64,000 bases of DNA. Origin: Mucilaginibacter sp. SMC90 (lineage in GTDB: Bacteria > Bacteroidota > Bacteroidia > Sphingobacteriales > Sphingobacteriaceae). Below are positions 35,484 to 44,242 of this stretch, piece by piece. The notes beneath the pieces were generated by a model. That model worked only from the letters and a program-made list of their open reading frames with translations. It was not told where the DNA came from and made no database searches. The translations under genes and the position numbers were made by a program. The stretch covers positions 310,001 through 374,000 of the forward strand of contig NZ_CP094527.1 of the NCBI RefSeq assembly GCF_022811725.1, written 5' to 3'. Position 1 is the first letter of the stretch, and every line of letters starts with the position of its first letter.

Positions 35484-35623
35484 AGGTGAAAGGGTAAAGG
35501 TAAAAGGCGAAAGGCTTTTGCCCATGCATACAAAAAAGGCGAAGTTTGAGATATTCTAAACTTCGCCTTTTTATTTCAGGCTGGAAAAGTACCTTTTACC
35601 TTTCGCCTTTTACCTTTCACCTT
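35484..35623. repeat. Quasi-palindrome with purine-rich arms enclosing a terminator
   Basis: The left arm (35484-35520) is built of GGTAAAAGG/GTGAAAGG units and the right arm (35585-35623) is its approximate reverse complement. A perfect terminator stem sits in the middle. The arms contain short tandem motifs, so they pair in more than one register. It lies between convergent genes; the last bases reach the stop codon of the gene ending at 35622. Confidence 0.65.
35533..35572. terminator. Bidirectional terminator
   Basis: AAAAAGGCGAAGTTT (35533-35547) and AAACTTCGCCTTTTT (35558-35572) are exact reverse complements around a 10-base loop, between convergent genes. Confidence 0.9.
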
Positions 35624-36101
35624 AACTCTTGGTAAACGAATATACAATGTAGCCGGTGCTGTTACCTACGGTAACAGGCGATTTCAGGGTCATGGTTGAT
35701 CCGTCATTACTGGCAATATCCAAACGGTACCCCTCGGCTACGTTTTTGGCTTTATCACCTTCGTAAAGTTTTTTGAACTGGAATTGGGTACCGGTTGTGC
35801 CGCCGTTATAAACCGACCAGAATATGGTTTGAGATGTTCCGTTAGTTAAAGTATAGATGCCGTTGCCGCTATTGGTAAGCTTCCAGGTACTGCCAACAAA
35901 GGCTTCGGGAGGGGCCTGGTCAAACACGCTTTGTACGGCATTTTGTACAAGACCGTCATAACTTACATTATTGCAGGTCCAGGTGCCAACAAATTTACCG
36001 CGCGAAACATTGGACGTAGTTGTGTTTTTAGTTGTTGAACAGGCCGAAATGACCAGAACAAGCGACAGGATTGCGATTGAGGTTTGAATTAACTTTTTCA
36101 T
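35622..36101 (-). CDS. Lipocalin-like predicted lipoprotein
   Basis: A 159-residue lipoprotein (signal ending LVISACSTTKN, Cys21). The mature part begins GKFVGTWTCNNVSYDG, the typical first strand of small lipocalin-like domains, and continues with alternating strands (GIYTLTNGTSQTIFWSV, GYRLDIASNDGSTMTL). Function is unknown; lipocalin-like lipoproteins usually bind small hydrophobic molecules. The gene ends inside the repeat element at 35484-35623. Confidence 0.7.
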   Translation of the reverse strand: MKKLIQTSIAILSLVLVISACSTTKNTTTSNVSRGKFVGTWTCNNVSYDGLVQNAVQSVFDQAPPEAFVGSTWKLTNSGNGIYTLTNGTSQTIFWSVYNGGTTGTQFQFKKLYEGDKAKNVAEGYRLDIASNDGSTMTLKSPVTVGNSTGYIVYSFTKS

Positions 36102-36150
36102 GACAGTATATTTTATGCATAAATAACATAAATCCTGCCAAAGTGTGCAA

Positions 36151-36318
36151 TTATAAATTTACGGTTTGCTGGCGGGTGCGCTTTTCTAATTCATTTAACC
36201 TTTTGTTTATTGATTCGGCAAGCTGATCGGCTTCGCGAACCTTTTTGAGGCTATTAATAAACTTAGGATTGGTGTCTCTCTCCGATAAAATTTTACCGAT
36301 TCGTTTAATAAAGTTCAT
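36151..36318 (-). CDS. Small basic helical protein (55 residues)
   Basis: A short frame from ATG (36318) to TAA (36151) encoding a Lys/Arg/Glu-rich, probably coiled-coil peptide (MNFIKRIGKILSERDTNPKF, ending QLAESINKRLNELEKRTRQQ). The heptad-like I/L spacing and normal codon use support a real gene. No homologue is recognised. It stands alone between the lipoprotein and rdgB. Confidence 0.45.
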   Translation of the reverse strand: MNFIKRIGKILSERDTNPKFINSLKKVREADQLAESINKRLNELEKRTRQQTVNL

Positions 36319-36501
36319 AGGTTATTCCTTAAAGCTCTATTTTACGGGGTGAACACAGCTAAGGTTGCGTGAATTTTAAAAATTTTGAATAAAATTTAAT
36401 TAAACGTTTTATCTGGGTAAGGATATACAAGTCTTTGAGAGGAAAAACCTTGTGTCGGAATGGTTTAAGTATAAGTTAAAGGAAGGTTTACGGTTTAATG
36501 G

Positions 36502-37086
36502 TTATTGATCGGCTTCGTTTAAAAATGCGATCAGCCGTTCCATAGCTTTTGCGCGATGGCTTATGGCGTTTTTTTCTGCCATGCTCATTTCGGCAAAAGT
36601 AATGTCGTAACCTTCGGGCTCAAAAATTGGATCGTAGCCAAAGCCCCCTGTCCCGCTCAACTCCTGTCTGATGGTGCCTTCAACGGTACCTTCAAAAAAA
36701 TGTTCTTCGCCGTTCCAGATCAGGGAAATTACGGTACGGAAGCGGGCTTTACGGTTTGTTTCGCCTTTTAAGTTATCAAGCACTTTAGCAATGTTGGCTG
36801 CGTGGTTGCCATGTGTGCCTGCATACCTGGCCGAGTAAACGCCAGGTTCGTAGTTCAGGGCATCTATCTCCAGGCCGCTATCGTCGCCAAAACAGTTTAG
36901 TTTATATTCGGCGTATACGTGGTGACTTTTGATAGAGGCATTGGCTTTAAAAGTGGTACCGGTTTCCTCGATATCATCATAGCAGCCAATATCCTGCAGG
37001 GTTAATAGCTGAATGGCCCCATTCAACTTGGCCGAAACTTCCTCCAGCTTATGACGATTATTGGTAGCGAAAACTAATTGCTGCAT
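36502..37086 (-). CDS. rdgB: XTP/dITP diphosphatase (RdgB/Ham1)
   Basis: A 194-residue cytosolic enzyme that removes damaged purine nucleoside triphosphates such as dITP and XTP. The start at 37086 is selected because MQQLVFATNNRHKLEEVSAK is the family N-terminus; the upstream extension is not conserved-looking. Other signatures are GDDSGLEIDALNYEPGVYSA, ISLIWNGEEHFFEGTVEG, GFGYDPIFEPEGY and KNAISHRAKAM. It lies 23 bases after the unknown gene upstream, forming a two-gene unit. Confidence 0.95.
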   Translation of the reverse strand: MQQLVFATNNRHKLEEVSAKLNGAIQLLTLQDIGCYDDIEETGTTFKANASIKSHHVYAEYKLNCFGDDSGLEIDALNYEPGVYSARYAGTHGNHAANIAKVLDNLKGETNRKARFRTVISLIWNGEEHFFEGTVEGTIRQELSGTGGFGYDPIFEPEGYDITFAEMSMAEKNAISHRAKAMERLIAFLNEADQ

Positions 37087-37109
37087 GATTTTTACTGACG
37101 AATTTTTCT

Positions 37110-37742
37110 TTATAATGTTTTTACCAACTCCCAAAAGGTCTTTTTGTAATCCACGTTATTCATCATCTCATCAAACGAGTAAGTATAAAGCACCGTAATG
37201 CCGTTTGAGGTTACCGGTTTATTTGGCTTAAGCACTTTTATATCCTGCGGCAGGGCATCTCCTCCCAAAACAAGAACTTTGATTGGCTTAAAAAAAGGCT
37301 TCAATTGGCTGAATTTGGTTTCGCTGTAATTGGCCAGGTTAAATATTGCTACATCATCCGCCCCAAGATCTTTACGTTTAAGAATGTTTTCAAGAGCGGC
37401 TAAATGTTCGGTATTTATAAATTCATCTGCCTTATAATGAGTAAGTACCAGGAAGTTCTTTAAGTTATTGCCCCGATACTTAAAATCAACAACCGGCGTT
37501 TGTATTACAGGCTGAGGTTCAGGAGTTAAGGAAGGAGTGACTGCTACAGGCTCGGGTTTAATATGTTCAATAACAGGGGATGATGGTACTGCTGCGATGG
37601 GTTCGGGTTCAGCAATTTTATCGTACAACATTTTATCTGCATTAAGCAGGTAAAGTTCATCCTCTAACAAAAAACGAAACGCGGCCGGGTTCTCAACTTT
37701 CACTTTAACAAATTTTAACCAAAAGTAGTTAAACCATCTCAA
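37110..37742 (-). CDS. Protein of unknown function upstream of rdgB
   Basis: A 210-residue cytoplasmic protein. An N-terminal helical segment (ENPAAFRFLLEDELYLL) is joined by a Pro/Glu-rich linker (about 45-85) to an alpha/beta domain (NNLKNFLVLTHYKADEFI, IKVLVLGGDALPQDIKVL, ITVLYTYSFDEMMNN). I do not recognise the family. The linker and flanking domains suggest an adaptor that bridges two partners. Co-transcription with rdgB might link it to nucleotide-pool cleaning or replication. This is a guess from context. Confidence 0.65.
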   Translation of the reverse strand: MRWFNYFWLKFVKVKVENPAAFRFLLEDELYLLNADKMLYDKIAEPEPIAAVPSSPVIEHIKPEPVAVTPSLTPEPQPVIQTPVVDFKYRGNNLKNFLVLTHYKADEFINTEHLAALENILKRKDLGADDVAIFNLANYSETKFSQLKPFFKPIKVLVLGGDALPQDIKVLKPNKPVTSNGITVLYTYSFDEMMNNVDYKKTFWELVKTL

Positions 37743-37880
37743 GCTTTATAGGCATATTAGCACAATTATAGCCGGGCTATTTTATAGAAAATATTTGTTC
37801 AGCTATAATTAATAAATTTTACCGAAATTCGTAGTTTTTAACGGGTTAACTATCCCGTTTTATTAGCATAACAGCGTTAC

Positions 37881-39356
37881 ATGAGAAAGTTAGGAGTATT
37901 AGTACTAAGTTTTATTTTAACAATAACATTTGCAAAGGCACAGGTAGCACCAGATACGGCAGCAAAAAAACTGGTTAAAGCCGATTCGGTTATTGCTCCC
38001 ACCCCGGGCAAAACCCTTGATAAAATAGCTGCAGTGGTTGGTAACAGCCCAATATTGTTATCAGATATTGAATTGTCATACGCCAATTTCCTGGTACAGG
38101 GAAACCAGCCCGATCCAACAGTTAAAGCCCGTATTTTACAAACATTGTTAACTCAAAAGCTACTTGCCCAGCAGGCTGCTATAGATAGTATTGAGGTAAA
38201 GGAAGAGGATGTTGACGCTAACGTTGACCGTCGTATGCGCGAAATGACGCAACGTGCAGGTGGACAGGAAAAGCTGGAGGCATTTTTAGGCCGCTCGGTG
38301 ATTCAATATAAAGACGAGATCAGGCCCGACCTGAAAGAGCAGATGGTTGCGCAAAAAATGCAGCAGCACATTACCGAAAAACTGAACGTTACTCCGCAGG
38401 ACGTAAAAAAATATTACGACGGTATCCCTAAAGATAGTTTGCCTTCATTTAATAAAGAAGTTGAAGTTGGAGAGATCGTTTTTCAGCCTAAGTTAACTAA
38501 AGAAGAAAAAGACCTTTATAAAGCTAAGGCCGAGGAATTAAGGCAGCGTGTAAAAAAGGGTGAGGACTTTGGTACCCTTGCAAGGCTTTACTCGCAGGAC
38601 CCGGGTTCGGCACCTGAAGGTGGTGACCTTGGTTTTGCCGATCGTACCACATTTGTGAAAGAATTTACAGCCAACGCGTTCAAACTAAAGGCCGGCGAGA
38701 TTTCGCAGGTATTTGAAACGGATTTCGGCTTTCACTTTTTACAGGTGATTGAACGCCGTGGCGAGCAGGTGCACGTAAGGCATATCCTGGTTACGCCTAT
38801 AGTTACCCAGGCCAGTTTGGACAGGGCTAAGGCCAAGGCTGATAGTATTTATACCTTGCTTTTAAAAGATAAGAATGTTGGTGTAGATTTTTCAAGTGCT
38901 GCAGCCTACTATTCAGATGATAAAGACACCAAATACAATGGCGGTATGATGCTGAATGCTGAAGATGTACAAAGCCGGTCGACTTTTATTCCTACCGATA
39001 AGCTTGATCCTAAGGTTGCTCTTATTACCGACACAATGAAAGTTGGCAGCATTTCAAAACCTGATTTGTTTACAGGCGCTGATGGTAAAAAAAGTTACAA
39101 GATATTGTTGCTTAAATCGGCTACAAATGCTCACAAAGCTAATTTAGAGCAGGATTTTCCTAAACTTAAGGAATATGCCTACAATGATAAAGTTAATAAA
39201 ACAGTATCGCAGTGGTTTGAAAAACGCCGCAAGGAAACGTTCATTAAAATTGATAAAGAGTATCAATCATATGATTTGTTGAAGAAATGGGTAAACAATA
39301 ATCCCACGCTGGTAATACCCGAAACCAAAATCAAATCATCTTCATCTTCCAAATAA
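37881..39356 (+). CDS. surA: SurA-like periplasmic peptidyl-prolyl isomerase/chaperone
   Basis: A 491-residue exported foldase. After a signal peptide (MRKLGVLVLSFILTITFAKAQ, cleaved after AKA), the N-terminal SurA chaperone helices appear (DKIAAVVGNSPILLSDIELS). Two parvulin-type domains follow, with EVEVGEIVFQPKLT, FGTLARLYSQDPGSAPEGGD and QVHVRHILVTPIV. It helps outer-membrane proteins fold in the periplasm. The next gene, moxR, starts 4 bases later. Confidence 0.9.
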   Translation: MRKLGVLVLSFILTITFAKAQVAPDTAAKKLVKADSVIAPTPGKTLDKIAAVVGNSPILLSDIELSYANFLVQGNQPDPTVKARILQTLLTQKLLAQQAAIDSIEVKEEDVDANVDRRMREMTQRAGGQEKLEAFLGRSVIQYKDEIRPDLKEQMVAQKMQQHITEKLNVTPQDVKKYYDGIPKDSLPSFNKEVEVGEIVFQPKLTKEEKDLYKAKAEELRQRVKKGEDFGTLARLYSQDPGSAPEGGDLGFADRTTFVKEFTANAFKLKAGEISQVFETDFGFHFLQVIERRGEQVHVRHILVTPIVTQASLDRAKAKADSIYTLLLKDKNVGVDFSSAAAYYSDDKDTKYNGGMMLNAEDVQSRSTFIPTDKLDPKVALITDTMKVGSISKPDLFTGADGKKSYKILLLKSATNAHKANLEQDFPKLKEYAYNDKVNKTVSQWFEKRRKETFIKIDKEYQSYDLLKKWVNNNPTLVIPETKIKSSSSSK

Positions 39357-39360
39357 CTTT

Positions 39361-40323
39361 ATGCAACACCGTTCTGATGTAGAAGCCGCAGACGCTTTAA
39401 AACAGGCCTATCACCAAATTCGCACCGAAATAGGTAAAGTAATAGTGGGCCAGGATGAAGTGATAAAATTTGTGCTGATCTCTATTTTCAGTAACGGGCA
39501 TTGTTTATTGGTTGGTGTGCCCGGCCTTGCAAAAACCCTGTTAGTACAAACAGTTTCACAGGTACTTGACCTTGACTTTAAAAGGATCCAGTTTACGCCC
39601 GACCTGATGCCGTCAGACATCATCGGGTCTGAAATATTAGGAGAAGACCGCAACTTTAAATTTATACCGGGCCCGGTATTTTCAAATATTATCCTGGCCG
39701 ATGAGATAAACCGTACGCCGCCAAAAACTCAGGCCGCATTGCTTGAAGCAATGCAGGAAAAAGCTGTTACAGCTGCAGGTATTACCCATAAGCTTGCACA
39801 GCCATTTTTTGTACTGGCCACTCAAAACCCTATTGAGCAGGAAGGTACTTACCCCCTGCCAGAGGCGCAGTTAGATAGGTTTATGTTTAATGTAGCCTTA
39901 AGCTATCCCTCATTTAAAGAGGAACTGCAGGTTGTTAAAAATACTACCAGTACTACTAAAGTGGAGGTAAACAAGATACTTAACGCACAGCAGATCATTT
40001 ATTTTCAGCAGCTGGTGCGCAACATACCCGTTACCGATAATGTGATGGAATACGCTGTGAAGCTGGTATCCAAAACCCGCCCTAACAGTGAGTTTGCTAC
40101 TCCGCAAATTAACCGTTTATTAAGCTGGGGCGCAGGCCCGAGGGCATCACAGTTTTTAGTATTGGGTGCTAAATGCCACGCCGTACTTAATGGTAAATAC
40201 TCACCAGATATTGAAGACGTGCAGGCAGTGGCTAAACCTATTTTAAGCCACCGTATAGTACGCAGCTACCATGCCGAAGCCGAAGGACTATCTGCTGCTG
40301 ATATTATCGAGCAGTTGTTTTGA
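39361..40323 (+). CDS. MoxR-family AAA+ ATPase
   Basis: A 320-residue cytosolic AAA+ protein, chaperone-like for assembly or metal insertion. Walker A is VGVPGLAKTLL, Walker B ILADEINRTPPKTQAAL, sensor ATQNPIEQEGTYPLPEAQLDRF, and the C-terminal lid contains RPNSEFATPQINRLLSWG. It starts 4 bases after surA, so the two are probably translated together. The usual DUF58 and von Willebrand partners (batA-type operon) are absent here; downstream is only a repeat region. Confidence 0.9.
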   Translation: MQHRSDVEAADALKQAYHQIRTEIGKVIVGQDEVIKFVLISIFSNGHCLLVGVPGLAKTLLVQTVSQVLDLDFKRIQFTPDLMPSDIIGSEILGEDRNFKFIPGPVFSNIILADEINRTPPKTQAALLEAMQEKAVTAAGITHKLAQPFFVLATQNPIEQEGTYPLPEAQLDRFMFNVALSYPSFKEELQVVKNTTSTTKVEVNKILNAQQIIYFQQLVRNIPVTDNVMEYAVKLVSKTRPNSEFATPQINRLLSWGAGPRASQFLVLGAKCHAVLNGKYSPDIEDVQAVAKPILSHRIVRSYHAEAEGLSAADIIEQLF

Positions 40324-40374
40324 TTTTAGTGATTAGAGGTTGGAGATCAGAGATCAGAGATTAGTTTTAGTATC

Positions 40375-40430
40375 AATCATAATAAAAGAAAGGCCTTGCG
40401 ACACCGCAAGGCCTTTCTTTTATTATGATT
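40375..40430. terminator. Terminator hairpin, 26-bp arms (left)
   Basis: Arms 40375-40400 and 40405-40430 are perfect complements around ACAC, with AAAGAAAGGCCTTGCG in the stem. It resembles the hairpin at 40753-40800. Confidence 0.9.
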
Positions 40431-40675
40431 GTCCGTGTCCTCACCACAGATGTTCGGAAGATTCAGATCGGTTGGGAATGCTGGTTAAAAAAGCCATGTC
40501 ATTGCGAGGAGCGGCGAGGGCAAGAGCACTTGGGGCGACGTGGCAATCCCGTACCTATACAGGGCGGATATGCATTGACTACGAGATTGCCGCGCTACGC
40601 TCGCAATGACATATTTTTTTATTTAAAAAGTAGAGATAATTTCATCTTCCGAACACCTGTGGTGTCCTCACGGAC
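40431..40675. repeat. Inverted repeat flanking family A copy 2
   Basis: The 32-base ends at 40431-40462 and 40644-40675 are inverted repeats, with GTCCGTG and CCACAG..TGTTCGGAAGAT identical. The central octamer TGTCCTCA, however, reads in the same direction on the + strand at both ends, so this core is directly repeated inside inverted arms. This pattern recalls a recombination-site core. Confidence 0.7.
40496..40612. repeat. Interspersed repeat family A, copy 2
   Basis: Ends are ATGTCATTGCGAG (40496-40508) and CTCGCAATGACAT (40600-40612), exact complements. The interior shares CTATACAGGGCGGATATGC and TTGCCGCGCTACGCTCGC with copy 1 at 6401-6483. Confidence 0.8.
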
Positions 40676-40752
40676 AACCCACGTCTCCTTGCTGTTTGAT
40701 AATTTTCCGTGCATGCATTGTCACATGAGGACACAGGCCCCCGGAATAGTTT

Positions 40753-40800
40753 ATAAAAGAATAGCGCCTTGTGATAAATCGCAAGGCGCTATTCTTTTAT
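40753..40800. terminator. Terminator hairpin, 19-bp arms (right)
   Basis: ATAAAAGAATAGCGCCTTG (40753-40771) pairs with CAAGGCGCTATTCTTTTAT (40782-40800). Sequence and layout resemble the left hairpin at 40375-40430. Confidence 0.85.
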
Positions 40801-40859
40801 TTATGAGGTGTATTCAAACTAATCTCTCATCTCCAACCTCTAATCACCAAATCCGACTA

Positions 40860-41723
40860 TTACTCATTCTCAATCGGAGAGAAAATCTCAAGCAGGATAT
40901 TCCATCTTTTTGATTTGTCAATTTCCCAAACCCTTACATAGTTATAGTTGCCTACTACGTTGCCTTTGGTGATGCGTGCATGCCCGTAGGTGTAAGCAAG
41001 GTCATTGCTTGATGAACGTCCACCGTCGGTAGTTTCAGCGGTGATGCTTATGGCTTCATTGTTAATAAACTTCATGACCACATCGGTGCCGGTCATTGGC
41101 GGAAAGCCGGGGAAATAATAACGGCCCTCGGGGCTTAAAAACTCTTTATAACTTGCCATAGCCGATAGCGTTAAGCCGTGATTAAAAGTTTTATCGGTAC
41201 CAATGATCACATTTTTAGCGCCAAAGGGGTCCTTGCTTGGGCCCGAGCGCTGTGCAGGATCAGGTTCTTTAAAATCAGTAACGGCTTCTTCTTCGGCTTC
41301 AGGGTGCTGGATACCAAGATCTATTAATAATTTCAGTTTCCCGTCTGTATTGGTGCGCCAGATAGAAACATAGTCGCCAAATACTTTGTCATCATCAGTT
41401 TTGCCGTTTTGATATATATATGGGCCAGCTGTGAATGCAAGATCGCCATTAGCCGAAATTCGTGCAAATTTAGGCTGCCAGCTAAGTTTACCGGCCTGTT
41501 TATCTATTTTGCTATAAAAGTCAACAATTTTAACAGCATCTGGCTTAAATATGATGCCATCGGGGTCGGCAACTGCCAGGAAGCCATCTTTTATTCCTTT
41601 ACGTTCAACTAACTTGTCAAAAGCTTGTTCAACACTAACTACCTTGTTTACATTAACAGCGTCCTGTGCAAAGGCAAAAACGCTATAACCAATAAATGTA
41701 GCAGCTAATATTATTTTCTTCAT
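40860..41723 (-). CDS. Exported protein with two SnoaL/DUF4440-like (NTF2-fold) halves
   Basis: A 287-residue protein with signal peptide MKKIILAATFIGYSVFAFAQ. The N-terminal half (EQAFDKLVERKGIKDGFLAV ... FGDYVSIWRTNTDGKLKLLID) and the C-terminal half (LSAMASYKEFLSPEGRYYFP ... NYNYVRVWEIDKSKRWNILLE) each show the conical NTF2-like pattern that closes with a W-rich strand. Such folds bind small ligands; no catalytic residues are obvious. Function is unknown. It is convergent with moxR across the nested repeat region. Confidence 0.72.
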   Translation of the reverse strand: MKKIILAATFIGYSVFAFAQDAVNVNKVVSVEQAFDKLVERKGIKDGFLAVADPDGIIFKPDAVKIVDFYSKIDKQAGKLSWQPKFARISANGDLAFTAGPYIYQNGKTDDDKVFGDYVSIWRTNTDGKLKLLIDLGIQHPEAEEEAVTDFKEPDPAQRSGPSKDPFGAKNVIIGTDKTFNHGLTLSAMASYKEFLSPEGRYYFPGFPPMTGTDVVMKFINNEAISITAETTDGGRSSSNDLAYTYGHARITKGNVVGNYNYVRVWEIDKSKRWNILLEIFSPIENE

Positions 41724-41999
41724 ATTTATATTCGGGTTTTAGGGAGCAATTTAGTAATAAATTTTTAGTGGGAAACGCAATAGTCAAAATGCATTAAGCA
41801 GCGTACATAATTTAACAATAGAATTATTTTTTGCTTTATGCTGAAACGAAGATATGGGCGAATAATTGCAGGGAGCGATTTTGATCATGTAAAATATGCG
41901 TAAATAATTAAATTTACTTAGTAAAGAAGTTGAATAAAAAACATTTAACTTCATAACCAATATTATCCGTTTTTGTTTAAACCAATATAAATTGCCTGC

Positions 42000-42674
42000 A
42001 TGAAAAATTATAGATTATACCTCCTGTTTGTGTTTATGTCCCTATGCATACAAGCTAAGGCGCAGTATTTAAGAGACTACACCGGCCGCCCCTATTATCT
42101 TAAAACAAATGACGGGACACAGGGTAGCGCTTTACTTACTGATAACTGGCTTAACGGAACAGTTAACTTTGCAAATGGTAAAACAGCTAACGCTATACTT
42201 AACTATAATATTTACGGGGATGAGTTACTTTTTAAAAGCCCACAGGATTCATCAATACAGGCCTTTGTTGATCCGATTAAAAGCTTTTCATTGAAAGATG
42301 CATCAATTGAGGCATGTGATATTACTGACGTTAGTTTCAGCAGTGGTTTCCCTGCGGTAGATGAACAAACAGCCAAAACATTTTATCTTGTTGTTGGAGA
42401 GGGGAAAACCAAGCTGTTAAAATGCTACAAAAAAAAGGTCATCGAATCGAAGGATTTTAGCTCTCAAATTACCACTAAAACGTTCACTACCACCAATAGC
42501 TATTATCTTTTTGCCAATAACCAAATGACCAAAGTTAAACCATCGCAAAAAGCAATGCTTGTCGCTATGAACGATAAGGCTGATAAGATACAGGAGTATG
42601 TTAAAGCCAATAAAGTTGATTTTAAAAGCGATGTTGCATTAGCTAAATTATTCAGCTATTACAACTCGCTTTAA
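42000..42674 (+). CDS. Exported protein of unknown function
   Basis: A 224-residue protein with signal peptide MKNYRLYLLFVFMSLCIQAKAQ. The mature N-terminus resembles a common Bacteroidota secreted family (YTGRPYYLKTNDGTQGS, NGKTANAILNYNIYGDELLF). I can describe but not name it. The C-terminal part is Lys-rich and helical (KADKIQEYVKANKVDFK). It stands alone; the 276-base region before it is AT-rich and carries no clear promoter. Confidence 0.6.
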   Translation: MKNYRLYLLFVFMSLCIQAKAQYLRDYTGRPYYLKTNDGTQGSALLTDNWLNGTVNFANGKTANAILNYNIYGDELLFKSPQDSSIQAFVDPIKSFSLKDASIEACDITDVSFSSGFPAVDEQTAKTFYLVVGEGKTKLLKCYKKKVIESKDFSSQITTKTFTTTNSYYLFANNQMTKVKPSQKAMLVAMNDKADKIQEYVKANKVDFKSDVALAKLFSYYNSL

Positions 42675-42689
42675 AAATGTGATCTGTTA

Positions 42690-44156
42690 TCAGGCTTTGC
42701 TCCAGGTAGTGCCTTCTTTACTGTCCTTTAATTGAAACCCTATTTGTGACAGGCCATCACGGATCTTATCTGATGTGGCATAATCTTTATTGGCTTTAGC
42801 TCCGCTGCGTAAATCAACAATAAAGTTTAACACTTTTGGCAAATCATCATTGGCAGCCTGTTCGTTTTGCAAGCCAAGTACATCAACCACAAATAAATTC
42901 ATGAGCAGGGTTAACTGCTCAAGGTTTGCGGCATCAATTTTCAATTTACCATCATAAACTGAATTGATAATGCGCGATGCTTCAAATAATTCGGCTATTA
43001 ATACCGGGCTGTTAAAATCATCATTCATTGCGGTATAGCAGCGTTCCATTAGCGGGGCAATTTCAACCTCGGTAGTGGCCGATGCTTTTAATCCGTCGTT
43101 AAGCAGGGCAAAAGCATTCATAAGGCGTTTAAAGCCTTTTTCAGATGCTTCCATAGCTTCATTGCCAAAATCAAGTGTACTGCGGTAATGGGCCTGCAGC
43201 ATGAAAAACCTTACCGTCATAGGGGTGTAGCCCTTGTTCAGTATCGAGTTTTCGCCGCTAAACAGTTCATGCGGTAAAAAGCTGTTGCCTAATGATTTTG
43301 ACATTTTTTGCCCGTTTACCGTAAGCATATTGGTATGCACCCAGTAATTGGCCGGGTTGGTACCGCAGCAAGCTACATTTTGAGCAATTTCGTTGGTATG
43401 GTGCGTTGGTACAAGATCAAGGCCTCCTCCATGAATGTCAAAGTGACTTCCAAGATATTTCTGGCTCATGGCCGAGCACTCCAGGTGCCATCCCGGAAAA
43501 CCTACTCCCCATGGCGAAGGCCATTTCATCAGGTGCTCGGGTTTGGCTTTTATCCACAGGGCAAAATCAAGTTTGCCGTGCTTATCCTGTTGTCCGCCAA
43601 GGGTGCGGGTGTTATTTAAAAGATCTTCGAGGTTACGGCCGCTCAGTATACCATAATCCTGGCTTTTGTTATATTTTTCAACATCAAAGTAAATGGAACC
43701 GTCAACCTCATAGGCATAGCCCTTTTCAAGTATAACTTTTACCATTTCTATCTGTTCGATGATATGGCCGGTGGCTGTTGGCTCAATGCTTGGCGGCAGG
43801 TTGTTTAATACCTTCATCACATCCCTGAAACCAACGGTGTATTTTTGCACTATCTCCATAGGCTCAAGCTGTGCCAGCTTGGCCTTTTTTGCAATTTTGT
43901 CTTCGCCCTCATCGCCTGCATCACCTTCAAGGTGGCCTGCATCGGTAACATTACGTACATAGCGTACCTTGTAGCCAATGGCCGTAAGGTACCTGAACAT
44001 AAGGTCGAAAGATATATAAGTACGGCAGTTGCCTAAGTGAACATCGCTATAAACAGTAGGCCCACAAACATACATGCCAACATGAGGCGCGTCAATGGGC
44101 TTAAATAATTCTTTTTTACGGGTTAAAGTGTTGTAAACAAACAAATTTTGTTGCAT
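42690..44156 (-). CDS. cysS: Cysteinyl-tRNA synthetase
   Basis: A 488-residue class I synthetase. Zinc-binding Cys31 is in YVCGPTVYSDVHLGN, which also carries the HIGH-type motif HLGN (40-43). KMSKS is intact (284-288). A small anticodon-binding helical domain makes up the last 150 residues (DFNSPVLIAELFEASRIINS). Normal length for the family. It is 86 bases downstream of the phosphatase-family gene on the same strand. Confidence 0.97.
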   Translation of the reverse strand: MQQNLFVYNTLTRKKELFKPIDAPHVGMYVCGPTVYSDVHLGNCRTYISFDLMFRYLTAIGYKVRYVRNVTDAGHLEGDAGDEGEDKIAKKAKLAQLEPMEIVQKYTVGFRDVMKVLNNLPPSIEPTATGHIIEQIEMVKVILEKGYAYEVDGSIYFDVEKYNKSQDYGILSGRNLEDLLNNTRTLGGQQDKHGKLDFALWIKAKPEHLMKWPSPWGVGFPGWHLECSAMSQKYLGSHFDIHGGGLDLVPTHHTNEIAQNVACCGTNPANYWVHTNMLTVNGQKMSKSLGNSFLPHELFSGENSILNKGYTPMTVRFFMLQAHYRSTLDFGNEAMEASEKGFKRLMNAFALLNDGLKASATTEVEIAPLMERCYTAMNDDFNSPVLIAELFEASRIINSVYDGKLKIDAANLEQLTLLMNLFVVDVLGLQNEQAANDDLPKVLNFIVDLRSGAKANKDYATSDKIRDGLSQIGFQLKDSKEGTTWSKA

Positions 44157-44242
44157 GAGCGCAAACTTACGATTTTTTAAATTTTAAGCTACAGCCCGCT
44201 GCAGTTCGGGCTTATTTTTACAAATGAAGGGCAATGATTTTA

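Larger units (their letters stand above)
40329..40847. repeat. Nested inverted-repeat element (outer boundaries)
   Basis: GTGATTAGAGGTTGGAGAT at 40329-40347 has an exact reverse complement at the right end (40829-40847). The arms continue inward with CAGAGAT-type units (one extra 7-base unit on the left). Enclosed are two terminator hairpins, a second inverted repeat and a family A repeat. The whole gap between moxR and the gene ending at 40860 is occupied by this structure, with no coding region. Confidence 0.8.

Noticed and set aside
40340..40913. Overlapping frames of 89 and 162 codons between moxR and the next gene
   Set aside because: They run through hairpins and repeats and share the palindrome sequence, so they are not credible proteins.
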